DNA of 64,000 bases from Mesorhizobium sp. LSJC280B00 (GTDB taxonomy: Bacteria; Pseudomonadota; Alphaproteobacteria; Rhizobiales; Rhizobiaceae). The notes below the pieces were generated by a model. The model had not been told where the DNA came from. It did not search any database and saw only the letters and a program-made list of their open reading frames with translations. This document shows, in pieces, positions 7,332 to 16,063 of the stretch. The translations under genes and the position numbers were made by a program. The stretch covers positions 128,146 through 192,145 of the forward strand of contig NZ_AYVL01000006.1 in the NCBI RefSeq assembly GCF_000502835.1. The letters are read 5' to 3'. How positions within the stretch are numbered: position 1 is the stretch's first letter; each line of letters opens with the position of its first letter.

Positions 7332-7928
7332 GTGCGCGACCTGCAAGGCTTGCATATCCTGATCGTCGAGGACGAATGGATGCTGGCGGGCGATCTTGCA
7401 CGTTATTTCAGCAAGATGGGCGCCGTCGTGCTTGGCCCCGTGGCGACAGTCGAACAGGCGTCGAAGCATACCGATGAGGCGGAAGCCGCAATCCTGGACG
7501 TCAATCTCAACGGAAGACGGGTATTCCCGATCGCGGACGAACTGATGCGCCGCGGCGTGCCGTTCGTGTTTTTCAGCGGCGACGAAGACATCGTTATTCC
7601 TGAGCGCCTTCGGTATGCCAGCAGCCTCAGAAAATCCTCGGACGGCCAGGCTGTTTTCGATGCTCTCTTCCCCTCCGAGCCCAAAGCATCAAGCGGAAAT
7701 CTGGCGACCGAGCCGTCAGACGACGTATTTTCCCTGCTGCCTAAGCTCAGGCTCGCAGCGCGTCTGCTGCTGGGAGACGTTGACGCTTCCGACCGGCTGG
7801 TCGAGCGGACGCTCGAGCAGGCGATCGGCGAGATCGACAGGAGACGATCCGGTTCCTCCACCGAGGACTGGCTTAACGGCATCATGCGAAACATCGTCAA
7901 GGCACGCGGAGCAAACCTGCTGCACTGA
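7332..7928 (+). CDS. Response regulator with C-terminal sigma2-like domain (reversed PhyR order)
   Basis: This is a 198-residue protein when read from GTG 7332, which has AAGGA 10 nt upstream; an in-frame TTG at 7278 is less likely. Residues 6-115 form a receiver domain with VEDEW and the phosphoacceptor in AILDVNLNG (about Asp56). Residues 130-187 align without gaps to region 2 of the EcfG-like sigma factor at 36222-36806: 21 of 58 positions are identical by my count, including the closing WLxxIMRN. PhyR, the known anti-anti-sigma factor, has sigma-like then receiver; here the order is receiver then sigma2, with no sigma4. I infer a phospho-controlled NepR-binding protein. Confidence 0.75.
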   Translation: MRDLQGLHILIVEDEWMLAGDLARYFSKMGAVVLGPVATVEQASKHTDEAEAAILDVNLNGRRVFPIADELMRRGVPFVFFSGDEDIVIPERLRYASSLRKSSDGQAVFDALFPSEPKASSGNLATEPSDDVFSLLPKLRLAARLLLGDVDASDRLVERTLEQAIGEIDRRRSGSSTEDWLNGIMRNIVKARGANLLH

Positions 7929-7964
7929 CCATGCCCGCCGGCAACTAGCATCTCTGCACATGGA

Positions 7965-8050
7965 TTATGACTCTTTGGCGGTTGGCTTTGGATAGGCCTT
8001 GGCCAATTTGAGGCGCGCCTGTTCGGTCGAGAACATCCAGTTGCGGCGGT
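7965..8050 (-). pseudogene. 3' remnant of a transposase
   Basis: On the minus strand a reading of about 28 codons ends at TAA 7967-7965 and contains WMFSTEQARLKL followed by AYPKPTAKES. Endings of the form FTTxxARxKLxxxYP are typical of IS630-type transposases as I remember them. The reading stops having sense at about 8050, where the IS66 fragment on the other strand begins, so this is a junction of two broken elements. Confidence 0.4.
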
Positions 8051-8752
8051 GCTCCGCCTGGTGTGGCCTTCACCTACGCTCGGGGCATTCATGCCGAGCG
8101 GATATTGCAGGGCTTCTCCGGCATCCTGCAGGTCGATGGCTATGCCGGATACAACAGACTGATCGCACCTGACCGTGTCGGCTCGGACATCCGGCTTGCC
8201 TATTGTTGGGCACACGCTCGCCGCAAGCTGGTGGAGATAACCCGCAACGGAGCAGCACCTATCGCCGAAGAGGGCGTCAAGCGGATCAGCGAACTGGGTC
8301 GGATCGAGGCCGAACTGCGTGGCCTTGATCCGGAGGCTCGCCTCGCCGGACGACAGGAACGATCAACGCCACTGGTCACCGACATGCAGACCTGGCTCGT
8401 CCATCACCGGGCCCGTGTCGCGACCAAGTCTCCACTCGGCGAGGCCTTGGCGTACATCGCCAAATATTGGGATGGTTTGAAGCTCTTCCTGACCGACGGC
8501 CGCATCGAGATCGACAACAACAGCGTCGAGCGAACCATCCGGCCGATAGCCCTCAATCGCAAGAATGCACTCTTTGCGGGGCACGACGCTGGAGCCGAGA
8601 ACTGGGCCACCATCGCATCGCTCATCGAGACCAGCAAACTCAACGCTGTCGATCCGCAGGCCTACCTGATCAATACGCTCACCGCCATCGTCAACGGTCA
8701 CAAGCAGAGCCGGATCGATGAGCTGCTGCCTTGGGCTTACAAGGGGAAGTAA
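8048..8752 (+). pseudogene. IS66-family transposase (TnpC), 5'-truncated
   Basis: The last 229 or so residues of an IS66 TnpC are open to the stop at 8752. Recognisable pieces are LQVDGYAGYNRL, YCWAHARRKL, the DGRIEIDNNSVERTIRP block with the catalytic Glu, and a C-terminal INTLTAIVNGH. A full TnpC has more than 500 residues, so the N-terminal half with its HTH and zinc-binding parts is absent. Homology by eye begins at about 8048 (APPGVAFTYARG). No tnpA or tnpB is nearby. The GTG at 8063 could be used, but the product should be inactive. Confidence 0.85.
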
Positions 8753-8869
8753 TGTGGCCCCGAAGACTACAGTCGGCCCAAAGCGGACTTCGGAAGGTAC
8801 GCAGATAGAGGATCGGCGAATGCCCCAAAGCCCGCACGCAGGGTGTGGACTCAGGGCGTTCCAGCGTCC

Positions 8870-9703
8870 TCAGTCTATGGCGAGAGAACTCGACAGTTCT
8901 CGGTACGCTTCGATCTGCTGCTGCAAGAGAGCAATCTTCTGCTCCGCCACCTGGATAGCGTCAGAGCCAGCGAGGAAGCGCCGTGGCAGTTCGTCCTGCT
9001 CAGCGAGCGTGATTAGAGCGCGTGCCAGCTTAGCGGGGTCACCGCCCTGCTTGCCGTTCTGGGACTTCCAGAAGGCAATCTGTGCCGTGCGTCGCTCGTG
9101 ATAATCTTCGATCGCGATTTCCGCGTAACTGGTGGACTCCTCCGTCAGAAGCTCCGTGCGGAAAAAGCCTGGGTTGACGATCATCGTCTCGATGCCGAAC
9201 GGACCGACTTCAGTCTGCAGCGCTTCCATCCAGCCATCGAGGCCAAACTTCGAAGCAGAGTAGGCTGTGCAGAATTCAAAGCCCATCAGACCTGCCGTCG
9301 AGGAGATCGAGACGATCTGGCCGGAGCGCTGCTTGCGCATGACCGGAAGGAACGCCCGCGTCACGATCATCGGACCGTCAAGGCTCGTGCTTAGCTGCAA
9401 CTGCATCTGCTTGGGAGACAGTTCCTCGAAATACCCGGCGTAGAAGCTGGCCGCGTTGTTGACCAGCACGTCGATCCGTCCGAACCGCTCAAGGGTCGCC
9501 TGCGCGGCGGCGTCGGCGTCAGCGGCCCTGGTGACATCGAGTTTCACGACAAGAAGGTCGTCGGAAGCACCTAGAGCGTTCGCCACCTTGTCTGGATTAC
9601 GGCCAGTCGCGACCACCTTGTGGCCGGCTGCCAGGGCCGCCTTGGCAATGTCCAGGCCGAGGCCACGTCCTGCCCCGGTGATGAACCACACTTTGTTACT
9701 CAT
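8870..9703 (-). CDS. Short-chain dehydrogenase/reductase
   Basis: This 277-residue classical SDR has the NAD(P)-binding TGAGRGLG motif near the N-terminus, NNA at the end of strand 4, the catalytic Ser in SISSTAG and the YSASK catalytic pair. An Arg after strand 2 (ATGRN) suggests NADP(H). The C-terminus carries a helical extension (AEQKIALLQQQIEAY). The ATG has AAGGACAC upstream. It is the third gene of a leftward group (aldo/keto reductase, SDR, SDR) facing a LysR regulator. The substrate cannot be predicted. Confidence 0.88.
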   Translation of the reverse strand: MSNKVWFITGAGRGLGLDIAKAALAAGHKVVATGRNPDKVANALGASDDLLVVKLDVTRAADADAAAQATLERFGRIDVLVNNAASFYAGYFEELSPKQMQLQLSTSLDGPMIVTRAFLPVMRKQRSGQIVSISSTAGLMGFEFCTAYSASKFGLDGWMEALQTEVGPFGIETMIVNPGFFRTELLTEESTSYAEIAIEDYHERRTAQIAFWKSQNGKQGGDPAKLARALITLAEQDELPRRFLAGSDAIQVAEQKIALLQQQIEAYRELSSSLAID

Positions 9704-9766
9704 CTCATGTGTCCTTTCATGTTGTCAGCCCTTCACCGATCTTGCGGCGGGCTGTAAGACAGTTGT

Positions 9767-10489
9767 TCACATCGCCTGCACGGTCGGGCGGACCAGGATC
9801 TCGTTGAGGGACGTCCGCTTCGGCCGGCTGAGAGCAAAGGCTATGATTTCGGCGATGTCCTGAGCCGGAATTGCAACGTTGTCGCGGTAGTCCTGAGCAG
9901 ACTTTTTGCTTTCCTCGTGGGTGATGTGGTCGGATAATTCTGTCGCCACCGCACCAGGCTCGATGACTATCACGCGGATGTCTGGCTGGAGTTCGACGCG
10001 AAGCGCCTCGGACCAGCCGTTGATCCCCCATTTGGTTGCCGAATAGGCAGCGAACCCGGCTGGAGCTACGCGACCTGCCACAGAAGAGATGTTCACCAGA
10101 TCTCCCTTCTTGGCGCGGAGTTGGTCAAGGAAAACCTCAGTCACAGTCATGGCACCCAGGAGATTGGTTTCGACCATCTGCCGATGCTCGGATCGCTTGT
10201 CCGATCCAAACGGCGCTGTGAGCATCACGCCTGCGTTATTGACTAGAACATCGGCGCCGCCGAACTCCTGGACGCGCGCGGCGGCTCCAGCGATGGAGTC
10301 CCGGTCGGTCACGTCAGCCTGGATCGCGATAGCGCCTTCGCCGAGTTCGTCTGCGAGTGCCGCGACACGCTCGAGGCGCCGCCCTAGAAGGGCTACGCGA
10401 TATCCTTCTGAAAGAAGCTCACGTGCCAGCGCCTCACCGATTCCGGAGGATGCACCAGTGATTACAGCGACCCGATTGTTGTTATTCAT
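9767..10489 (-). CDS. Short-chain dehydrogenase/reductase
   Basis: This 240-residue classical SDR has TGASSGIG, NNAGV, the catalytic Ser in NISSVAG and YSATK. The LGRR sequence after strand 2 suggests NADP(H). The ATG at 10489 follows AAGGAG. It resembles the YdfG-like group of broad-specificity hydroxy-acid dehydrogenases, and C-terminal residues include a PTVQAM ending common in that group. It lies between an aldo/keto reductase and another SDR on the same strand, likely one transcription unit with gaps of 142 and 63 bp. Confidence 0.88.
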   Translation of the reverse strand: MNNNNRVAVITGASSGIGEALARELLSEGYRVALLGRRLERVAALADELGEGAIAIQADVTDRDSIAGAAARVQEFGGADVLVNNAGVMLTAPFGSDKRSEHRQMVETNLLGAMTVTEVFLDQLRAKKGDLVNISSVAGRVAPAGFAAYSATKWGINGWSEALRVELQPDIRVIVIEPGAVATELSDHITHEESKKSAQDYRDNVAIPAQDIAEIIAFALSRPKRTSLNEILVRPTVQAM

Positions 10490-10631
10490 GGTAGTCTCCT
10501 TCGTTGTGCTCTCTGGCTGGCCCTACCGATCCGGAAAGACCGGAGCGAGGACCACAGAGGTGGCAGCGCCTCGGACAAGAAGCGCCGCAGGTACCCGGCT
10601 AGACTTCAGCCCGTCGGTTCTTGTGGGTTGG

Positions 10632-11882
<1,251 letters not shown>

Positions 11883-11985
11883 TCAGCGTTTGCGGCTGTG
11901 TCTTCGTGAGTGAGCGCAGAATACGATGGCCGTTCCTTTCAAAAAATGGCATTCGAGTTGATGCGACATTAACCAGAGGTTCATA

Positions 11986-12882
11986 ATGGACAAGGATCAG
12001 CTTGATGGGCTTGTGGCGTTTGCGCTTGTCGCCGAGAAGCGGAACTTCACGGCGGCGGCAGAAGCACTCAGGGTTTCGCCACCTGCGATAAGCAAGATGA
12101 TCAGACACCTCGAAACTCGCCTGGGCGTCACCCTGCTTACAAGAACGACACGAGCTACGAGCTTGACCGAAGCCGGGGAGAAATTCCTGCAACAGGCGGG
12201 ACCGGCGCTGGATGCGATCCTTTCCGCTATGAAGGACGCGGGAAGCGCAGCGGACAAGCCTGCCGGTCGTCTGCGCTTGAATGTCCCGCAGACCGTCTAT
12301 CCGAACTTCCTTAGGCCGCTGATCGCGACCTTTATCGAAAAGTACCCGGATGTGACGGTTGAGATCTTCTTCGAGAACGCGGCCACCAACATATTCGAGC
12401 GCGGGTTTGATGCAGGAATACGGGTGTCAGACATCCTTGCCAAAGATGTCGTGGCGCTCAAACTCTTCGGTCCCGTCCGATGGGTTGTGGCTGCTGCACC
12501 GGCCTACCTTGACAAGCATGGGCACCCTGAACATCCAAAAGACCTGTTGGCCCATCCTTGCATCTGCGCGGGAGCTGGCAATCGTGTGTACGATCGGTGG
12601 GAGTTCGAGAGCGACGGCAAGGAATTTGAGGTTCAGGTAAAGGGGCCGCTGATCCTCAATGATGTTCTGCTGGCGATCGATGCGGCCGTCGACGGCTTAG
12701 GGGTCGTTTACAGCCCTGAAGAAGCGATCAGCGACAAGTTGACGAGCGGCAAGCTCGAAGTCGTTCTGGACCACTTCACCGGGACAAGCTCGGGTGTGTA
12801 CCTCTACTACCCGCAGCGGTCTCAAGTTCACCCCAAACTGCGGGCCTTCATCGAACATCTCAAAGGCCTGGAGAAGAGGTAG
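11986..12882 (+). CDS. LysR-family transcriptional regulator
   Basis: This 298-residue LysR-type regulator has an N-terminal winged HTH at about residues 5-64 (FTAAAEALRVSPPAISKMIRHLE) and a periplasmic-binding-like effector domain. It is of the CrgA/DmlR-like subgroup by its appearance. It is divergent from the aldo/keto reductase gene with a 145-bp space, the typical place for a LysR operator. It therefore probably controls the three-gene reductase group and itself. GAGG lies upstream of ATG 11986. The effector is unknown. Confidence 0.9.
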   Translation: MDKDQLDGLVAFALVAEKRNFTAAAEALRVSPPAISKMIRHLETRLGVTLLTRTTRATSLTEAGEKFLQQAGPALDAILSAMKDAGSAADKPAGRLRLNVPQTVYPNFLRPLIATFIEKYPDVTVEIFFENAATNIFERGFDAGIRVSDILAKDVVALKLFGPVRWVVAAAPAYLDKHGHPEHPKDLLAHPCICAGAGNRVYDRWEFESDGKEFEVQVKGPLILNDVLLAIDAAVDGLGVVYSPEEAISDKLTSGKLEVVLDHFTGTSSGVYLYYPQRSQVHPKLRAFIEHLKGLEKR

Positions 12883-13087
12883 CGCGAGCTTCCTATTGGA
12901 CGCAGCTTTCGCTTCCCACAGAACCGCTGTCAACGCGAAGAATATTGACGGCCTTCGTCACCTTGGTGCTGCGGATCGCAATCCAACAACGTCCGCTGTT
13001 GGCGCATTGTTGCCATCTCCGTCACAGCGGCAGTCTTCGAAACGGCACAACGGCGTCGTGGTCAAGGTGCGAGGCAAACAGCGCTTA
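12883..13087. other. Gap between lysR and IS630 remnant, no gene seen
   Basis: About 200 bp with no convincing gene. The minus-strand reading that continues from the IS630 remnant here no longer resembles a transposase, so the element ends or is broken near 13088. Confidence 0.5.
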
Positions 13088-13769
13088 CGATGCGCGTCGA
13101 GGAAGACGAACAGGTTTGCGGTGCGGTTGCGTTTGTACTCGCAGTCGTAGCGCTCCAGCCTTCCCGGCGCGGCCGGGATTGGCTGACGCACCTCGCCGAT
13201 GAGTTGGGTCGGGCTTTCGTCGAAGCACACCACCGGCCGCTTCGGGTCCGGTGCCTCGGCATGGAGGTCGAGCACATCCTCCATGCGCGCGACATACTCC
13301 GCGTCAACCTTTGGAATGCACCACATGTCCTTGCGCCACGGCTTGAGATCGTTCTCGGCTAGGCGCCGGCGCACCGTCTCGCGCGACAGCTGTTCGTGCT
13401 CGGTCGGCTTGACGAACGCATCGGCCAGCAGATCCAGTGTCCAACGGGCCCGACCCGGTGGCGGACTGGAGCAGGCGGTGGCTACCAGCAGGGCTTCTTC
13501 CTTGCCCGTCAGCTTGCGTTGCGCGCCTGCGCGTGGCTCTTCGCTGAGCGCCGCCTCCAGGCCCATCTCCACGAAGCGGCGCTTGGTGCGGTAGACAATG
13601 GAGCCGCCGACCGCCACCGTTGTGGCAACGGTCTCGTCACTGCGGCCGGCATCGGCAGCAAGCAGGATCTGCGCCCGCTTGAGCTTGCGCGCCGGATGCT
13701 CCGCCTGCCAGCATGGCTGTGAGTCCGTCGTTCGGGTTGGTCGAGATCGACGCGATAGCGTACATTCAT
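13088..13769 (-). pseudogene. IS630-family transposase, frameshifted and truncated
   Basis: The N-terminus MNVRYRVDL starts at 13769. The reading then shifts frame at least twice (around 13710-13745) before continuing as the HPARKLKRAQ, VAVGGSIVYRTKRRF and RRLAENDLKPWRKD parts. The DDE core is present up to CFDESPTQL and NLFVFLDAHR, after which homology ends at about 13088. The third acidic residue and the C-terminal fifth are missing. It is therefore an inactive remnant. It lies directly upstream of the broken HTH gene at 13815. Confidence 0.8.
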
Positions 13770-13814
13770 CCGGAAGGCCTCCTTCGGTTGCGGAGGTTCC
13801 GGAAGAATCAGAAA

Positions 13815-14096
13815 ATGAATCAATTAGTTGGCGGACGGCCGCCGGACCGACCCTGCTTCACCTAAAAGCAGGGCCAGTACCTCGCCTTCATCTGGACCTA
13901 CGGCCTGCTCAACGGTCGCGCGCCGGCCGAACGCGACATGCAGCGCTTCTTCGGCGTCACCGCACCTTCCGTCCATCAGATGGTGCTCGCCCTTGAGCGC
14001 GCTGGATTGATCCGCAGGCAACCCAGCCTCGCGCACAGCATTGAACTGCTCGTCAAACCCGATATCCTACCCAGGCTACAACCCATCGAACCCGTC
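13815..14096 (+). pseudogene. HTH (LexA/MarR-like winged helix) gene copy A, nonsense-broken
   Basis: From ATG 13815 (MNQLVGGRPP) the frame meets a TAA at 13863-13865 where relatives have a proline codon, then continues as KQGQYLAFIWTYGLLNGRAP and a winged-helix core (VTAPSVHQMVLALERAGLIRRQ). After 14096 the sequence no longer matches copy B. Copy A therefore keeps the 5' end of the gene but has lost the true 3' end. Such small HTH proteins are widespread near rhizobial IS elements and are usually listed as MarR- or LexA-like. Confidence 0.65.
13930..14096 (+). repeat. Direct repeat, left copy (167 bp)
   Basis: This segment matches 15338-15504 without gaps, about 90% identical by eye. It covers the winged-helix core of the broken HTH gene. 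With its partner it flanks nadE and a decayed phospholipase-D-like gene, 1408 bp apart. Confidence 0.85.
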
Positions 14097-14127
14097 ATTG
14101 CTGTGATATCAGGAGCACCCACTGCCA

Positions 14128-14961
14128 ATGACCGAACAGGAAATGATTATCAACGCGTTGGGTGTCGCTCCCAGTGTTGACGTCGCGCTGGAGGCACGCC
14201 GGCGTATCGACTTTCTCGGCACGTATCTGCGTGCATCGGGGCTCAGCACCTATGTGCTGGGGATCAGCGGCGGGGTGGATTCACTTGCCGCGGCCCTTCT
14301 GGCTCAACGGGCCGTTGAGGAACTGCGAACGGCTGGATACGACGCCAAATTCCTGGCCGTTCGGCTCCCGTATGGCAACCAGGCCGACGAGAGCGACGCC
14401 CAGCGGGCTTTGGACACCATAGGGGCGGACGAAGTGCATCGGGTCGACATCAAGCCGGCTGCCGACGCAATGCTAGATTCGATCAAGCGGGCTGGTGTCG
14501 AGTTCGGCGACGCAGGCCGCGAGGATTTCTTGCTTGGCAACATCAAGGCGCGTCAGCGCATGATTGCCCAGTTCGCGCTCGCCGGCGCCAGCCGAGGACT
14601 GGTCATCGGCACCGACCATGCGGCCGAGGCACTGATGGGCTTCTTCACCAAGTTCGGCGACGGCGCCGCCGATATCCTTCCTCTTTCGGGGCTAAACAAA
14701 CGCAGGGTGCGAGCCTTGGCCGCGCATCTGGGCGCTCCGCCCGAACTCGTCGACAAGATCCCGACCGCCGACCTGGAGAACCTTGTCCCGCTTCGTCCTG
14801 ACGAAGATGCCCATGGCGTCACGTATGAACAGATCGACGATTTCCTCGAAGGCAAGGAAATCGACGAGGCCGCGCGGACGCGGATTCTTCATGTGCATTC
14901 CAGCACGGCACATAAGCGCGCGCTTCCGGTGACAGCGATTGCGCTAACACTCTCGCCATGA
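14128..14961 (+). CDS. nadE: NH3-dependent NAD+ synthetase
   Basis: This 277-residue enzyme ligates ammonia to nicotinic acid adenine dinucleotide, the last step of NAD synthesis. The ATP pyrophosphatase loop SGGVDS is at residues 47-52, and GTDHAAEALMGFFTKFGDGAADILPLSGL-type segments and the terminal HKRALP motif are all present. The length equals that of single-domain NadE enzymes; there is no glutaminase domain. CAGGAGC precedes the ATG. It stands alone between two direct repeats of a broken HTH gene, so it may be a second, mobile or accessory copy, since most rhizobia carry a glutamine-dependent synthetase. Confidence 0.93.
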   Translation: MTEQEMIINALGVAPSVDVALEARRRIDFLGTYLRASGLSTYVLGISGGVDSLAAALLAQRAVEELRTAGYDAKFLAVRLPYGNQADESDAQRALDTIGADEVHRVDIKPAADAMLDSIKRAGVEFGDAGREDFLLGNIKARQRMIAQFALAGASRGLVIGTDHAAEALMGFFTKFGDGAADILPLSGLNKRRVRALAAHLGAPPELVDKIPTADLENLVPLRPDEDAHGVTYEQIDDFLEGKEIDEAARTRILHVHSSTAHKRALPVTAIALTLSP

Positions 14962-14997
14962 CGGCATTGGCAATAGTTCCATGATACCGTTTCGTGG

Positions 14998-15335
14998 TCA
15001 GCACCTCGTGGAGATTGCTTCCGCCATGTTGGCAACCGCATCGATGAGCACTTTGACGGCATGAACAGCCGGACCCTCGATAACATTCCGCACTCGGGTT
15101 TGCTACCTTCGAGCGCCTGAGCAGGTTGGCCGATCCGACGTAGGCGGCGACGCCATCTGCAAGCACGATCCTCACGTGAAGGGGTTCTTGCGTGAGTCGC
15201 CGCCGCCATAGTCGATGATGCGCGTCGTCGCCTTTTCCAGGCGAAGTCTAGCCTCGGCGCACCCCGAGAGTTGGGAGGCATCCCTTATGACGAGGACGCG
15301 CTCGATCGCTTCCGTCGTCTCGAATAGTTCTGCGG
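14998..15335 (-). pseudogene. Remnant of a phospholipase-D-like (HKD) protein
   Basis: Read leftwards, the frame containing TEAIERVLVIRD and IDYGGGDSRKNP breaks near 15178. Sense resumes in the next frame as LHVRIVLADGVAAYVGSANLL, which fits the PLD active-site pattern HxK-x4-D-x6-GSxN with Lys replaced by Arg. A further shift gives VIEGPAVHAVKVLIDAV and a stop at 14998-15000. At least two frameshifts make it a pseudogene. Similar single-HKD proteins include DrmC of the DISARM defence system, but I cannot confirm that origin from so short a piece. Confidence 0.55.
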
Positions 15336-15337
15336 CC

Positions 15338-15504
15338 AACGCGACATGCAGCGCTTCTTCAGCGTCACCGCGCCTTCCGTCCATCAGATGGTGCTCACCC
15401 TCGAGCGGGCCGGATTGATCCGCAGGCAACCGGGCCTCGGCGCAGCATTTGAACTGCTCGTCAAACCCGATATCCTACCCAGGCTACAACCCATCGAACC
15501 CGTC
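15338..15504 (+). repeat. Direct repeat, right copy (167 bp)
   Basis: This is the partner of 13930-14096, in the same orientation and without indels between the two. Its left end abuts the phospholipase-D-like remnant and its right end runs into the natural 3' end of the HTH gene. Confidence 0.85.
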
Positions 15505-15528
15505 GAATCCTCTGTGCAGGGGTACTAG
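15338..15528 (+). pseudogene. HTH gene copy B, 5'-truncated
   Basis: Only the last 60 or so codons survive: the winged-helix core (VTAPSVHQMVLTLERAGLIRRQ) and a C-terminus ending SSVQGY with TAG at 15526-15528. The 5' part that copy A retains is missing. Copies A and B together account for one complete gene, which suggests that the intervening nadE block was placed inside or between two copies of it. Confidence 0.65.
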
Positions 15529-15534
15529 ACGATG

Positions 15535-15807
15535 TTAGCCTTTCCGGCTGCGCTCGACGAACTTGTTGAAGCGGCTAGTCTTTCCGCCGCTGGTCTCATC
15601 CTGGTAGAGGAACGCCAGTTCGTTCTCATCGAAGATCCTGAAGAACTCGTCCCATTCGACGGGCTCGAACGTCTCTTCAGGCTCGCCGAAGTCGATGCGC
15701 AGTATGCCGCCCTCGCCCTTGGTGCGCACCACCGCCGGCCGCCCGTCGCGATCCTCGGCCCAACGGCGGATTTCGTCGTGATCGGTGGTCGTCTTCGATT
15801 CAGACAT
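15535..15807 (-). CDS. Small conserved acidic hypothetical protein
   Basis: This is a 90-residue protein. It has the pattern DEIRRWAEDRDGRPAVV, then ILRIDFGEP, EWDEFFRIFDENELAFLYQD and a basic ending. I recognise this as a widespread soil-bacterial family sometimes mislabelled as glucan-branching enzyme; no activity is established. Related proteins are often encoded near catalase or stress genes. The ATG at 15807 has AAGGGAG at ideal spacing. A GGAAC-N16-TGTT element lies about 120 bp upstream. It is divergent from the glycan cluster. Confidence 0.7.
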   Translation of the reverse strand: MSESKTTTDHDEIRRWAEDRDGRPAVVRTKGEGGILRIDFGEPEETFEPVEWDEFFRIFDENELAFLYQDETSGGKTSRFNKFVERSRKG

Positions 15808-15925
15808 CGCAATCTCCCTTCGATTCCACCGCAGACCGCGAGACCCCGCGCTGCCGGTCTGCCTCCACACAACCAGCAGATGCATCGCTGCCCGGCATGT
15901 GCGCGCGGTTGGTCGAACATGGCTC

Positions 15926-15950
15926 CTAACACCAAGCAGCCTTCGATGTT
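15926..15950 (-). promoter_or_regulatory. Candidate EcfG-type promoter (GGAAC-N16-TGTT)
   Basis: On the minus strand GGAAC (15950-15946), 16 nt and TGTT (15929-15926). It points at the 90-residue stress-type gene, whose ATG is about 120 bp away. It is back to back with the element at 16005-16029. Confidence 0.4.
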
Positions 15951-16004
15951 CCCACGCCTGGTTGAACCTACCCCGGCGAGCCTCCTGAACTTTGTTGAAG
16001 CAAG

Positions 16005-16029
16005 GGAACAAACCTTTCGCCCGGAAGTT
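16005..16029 (+). promoter_or_regulatory. Candidate EcfG-type promoter of the glycan cluster (GGAAC-N16-AGTT)
   Basis: GGAAC (16005-16009), 16 nt and AGTT (16026-16029) lie about 35 bp upstream of GTG 16064, the first gene of the large cluster. It matches the EcfG consensus except for one -10 base. If real, the whole cluster would be under general-stress control. Confidence 0.45.
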
Positions 16030-16063
16030 TGGGGCGGCAAAGCCATTCGTATGAGGAGTTGTC

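Noticed and set aside
13930..15504. nadE block as a composite transposon bounded by the direct repeats
   Set aside because: The repeats encode part of a winged-helix protein, not a transposase, and I see no terminal inverted repeats or target duplications. Duplication by recombination is more likely.
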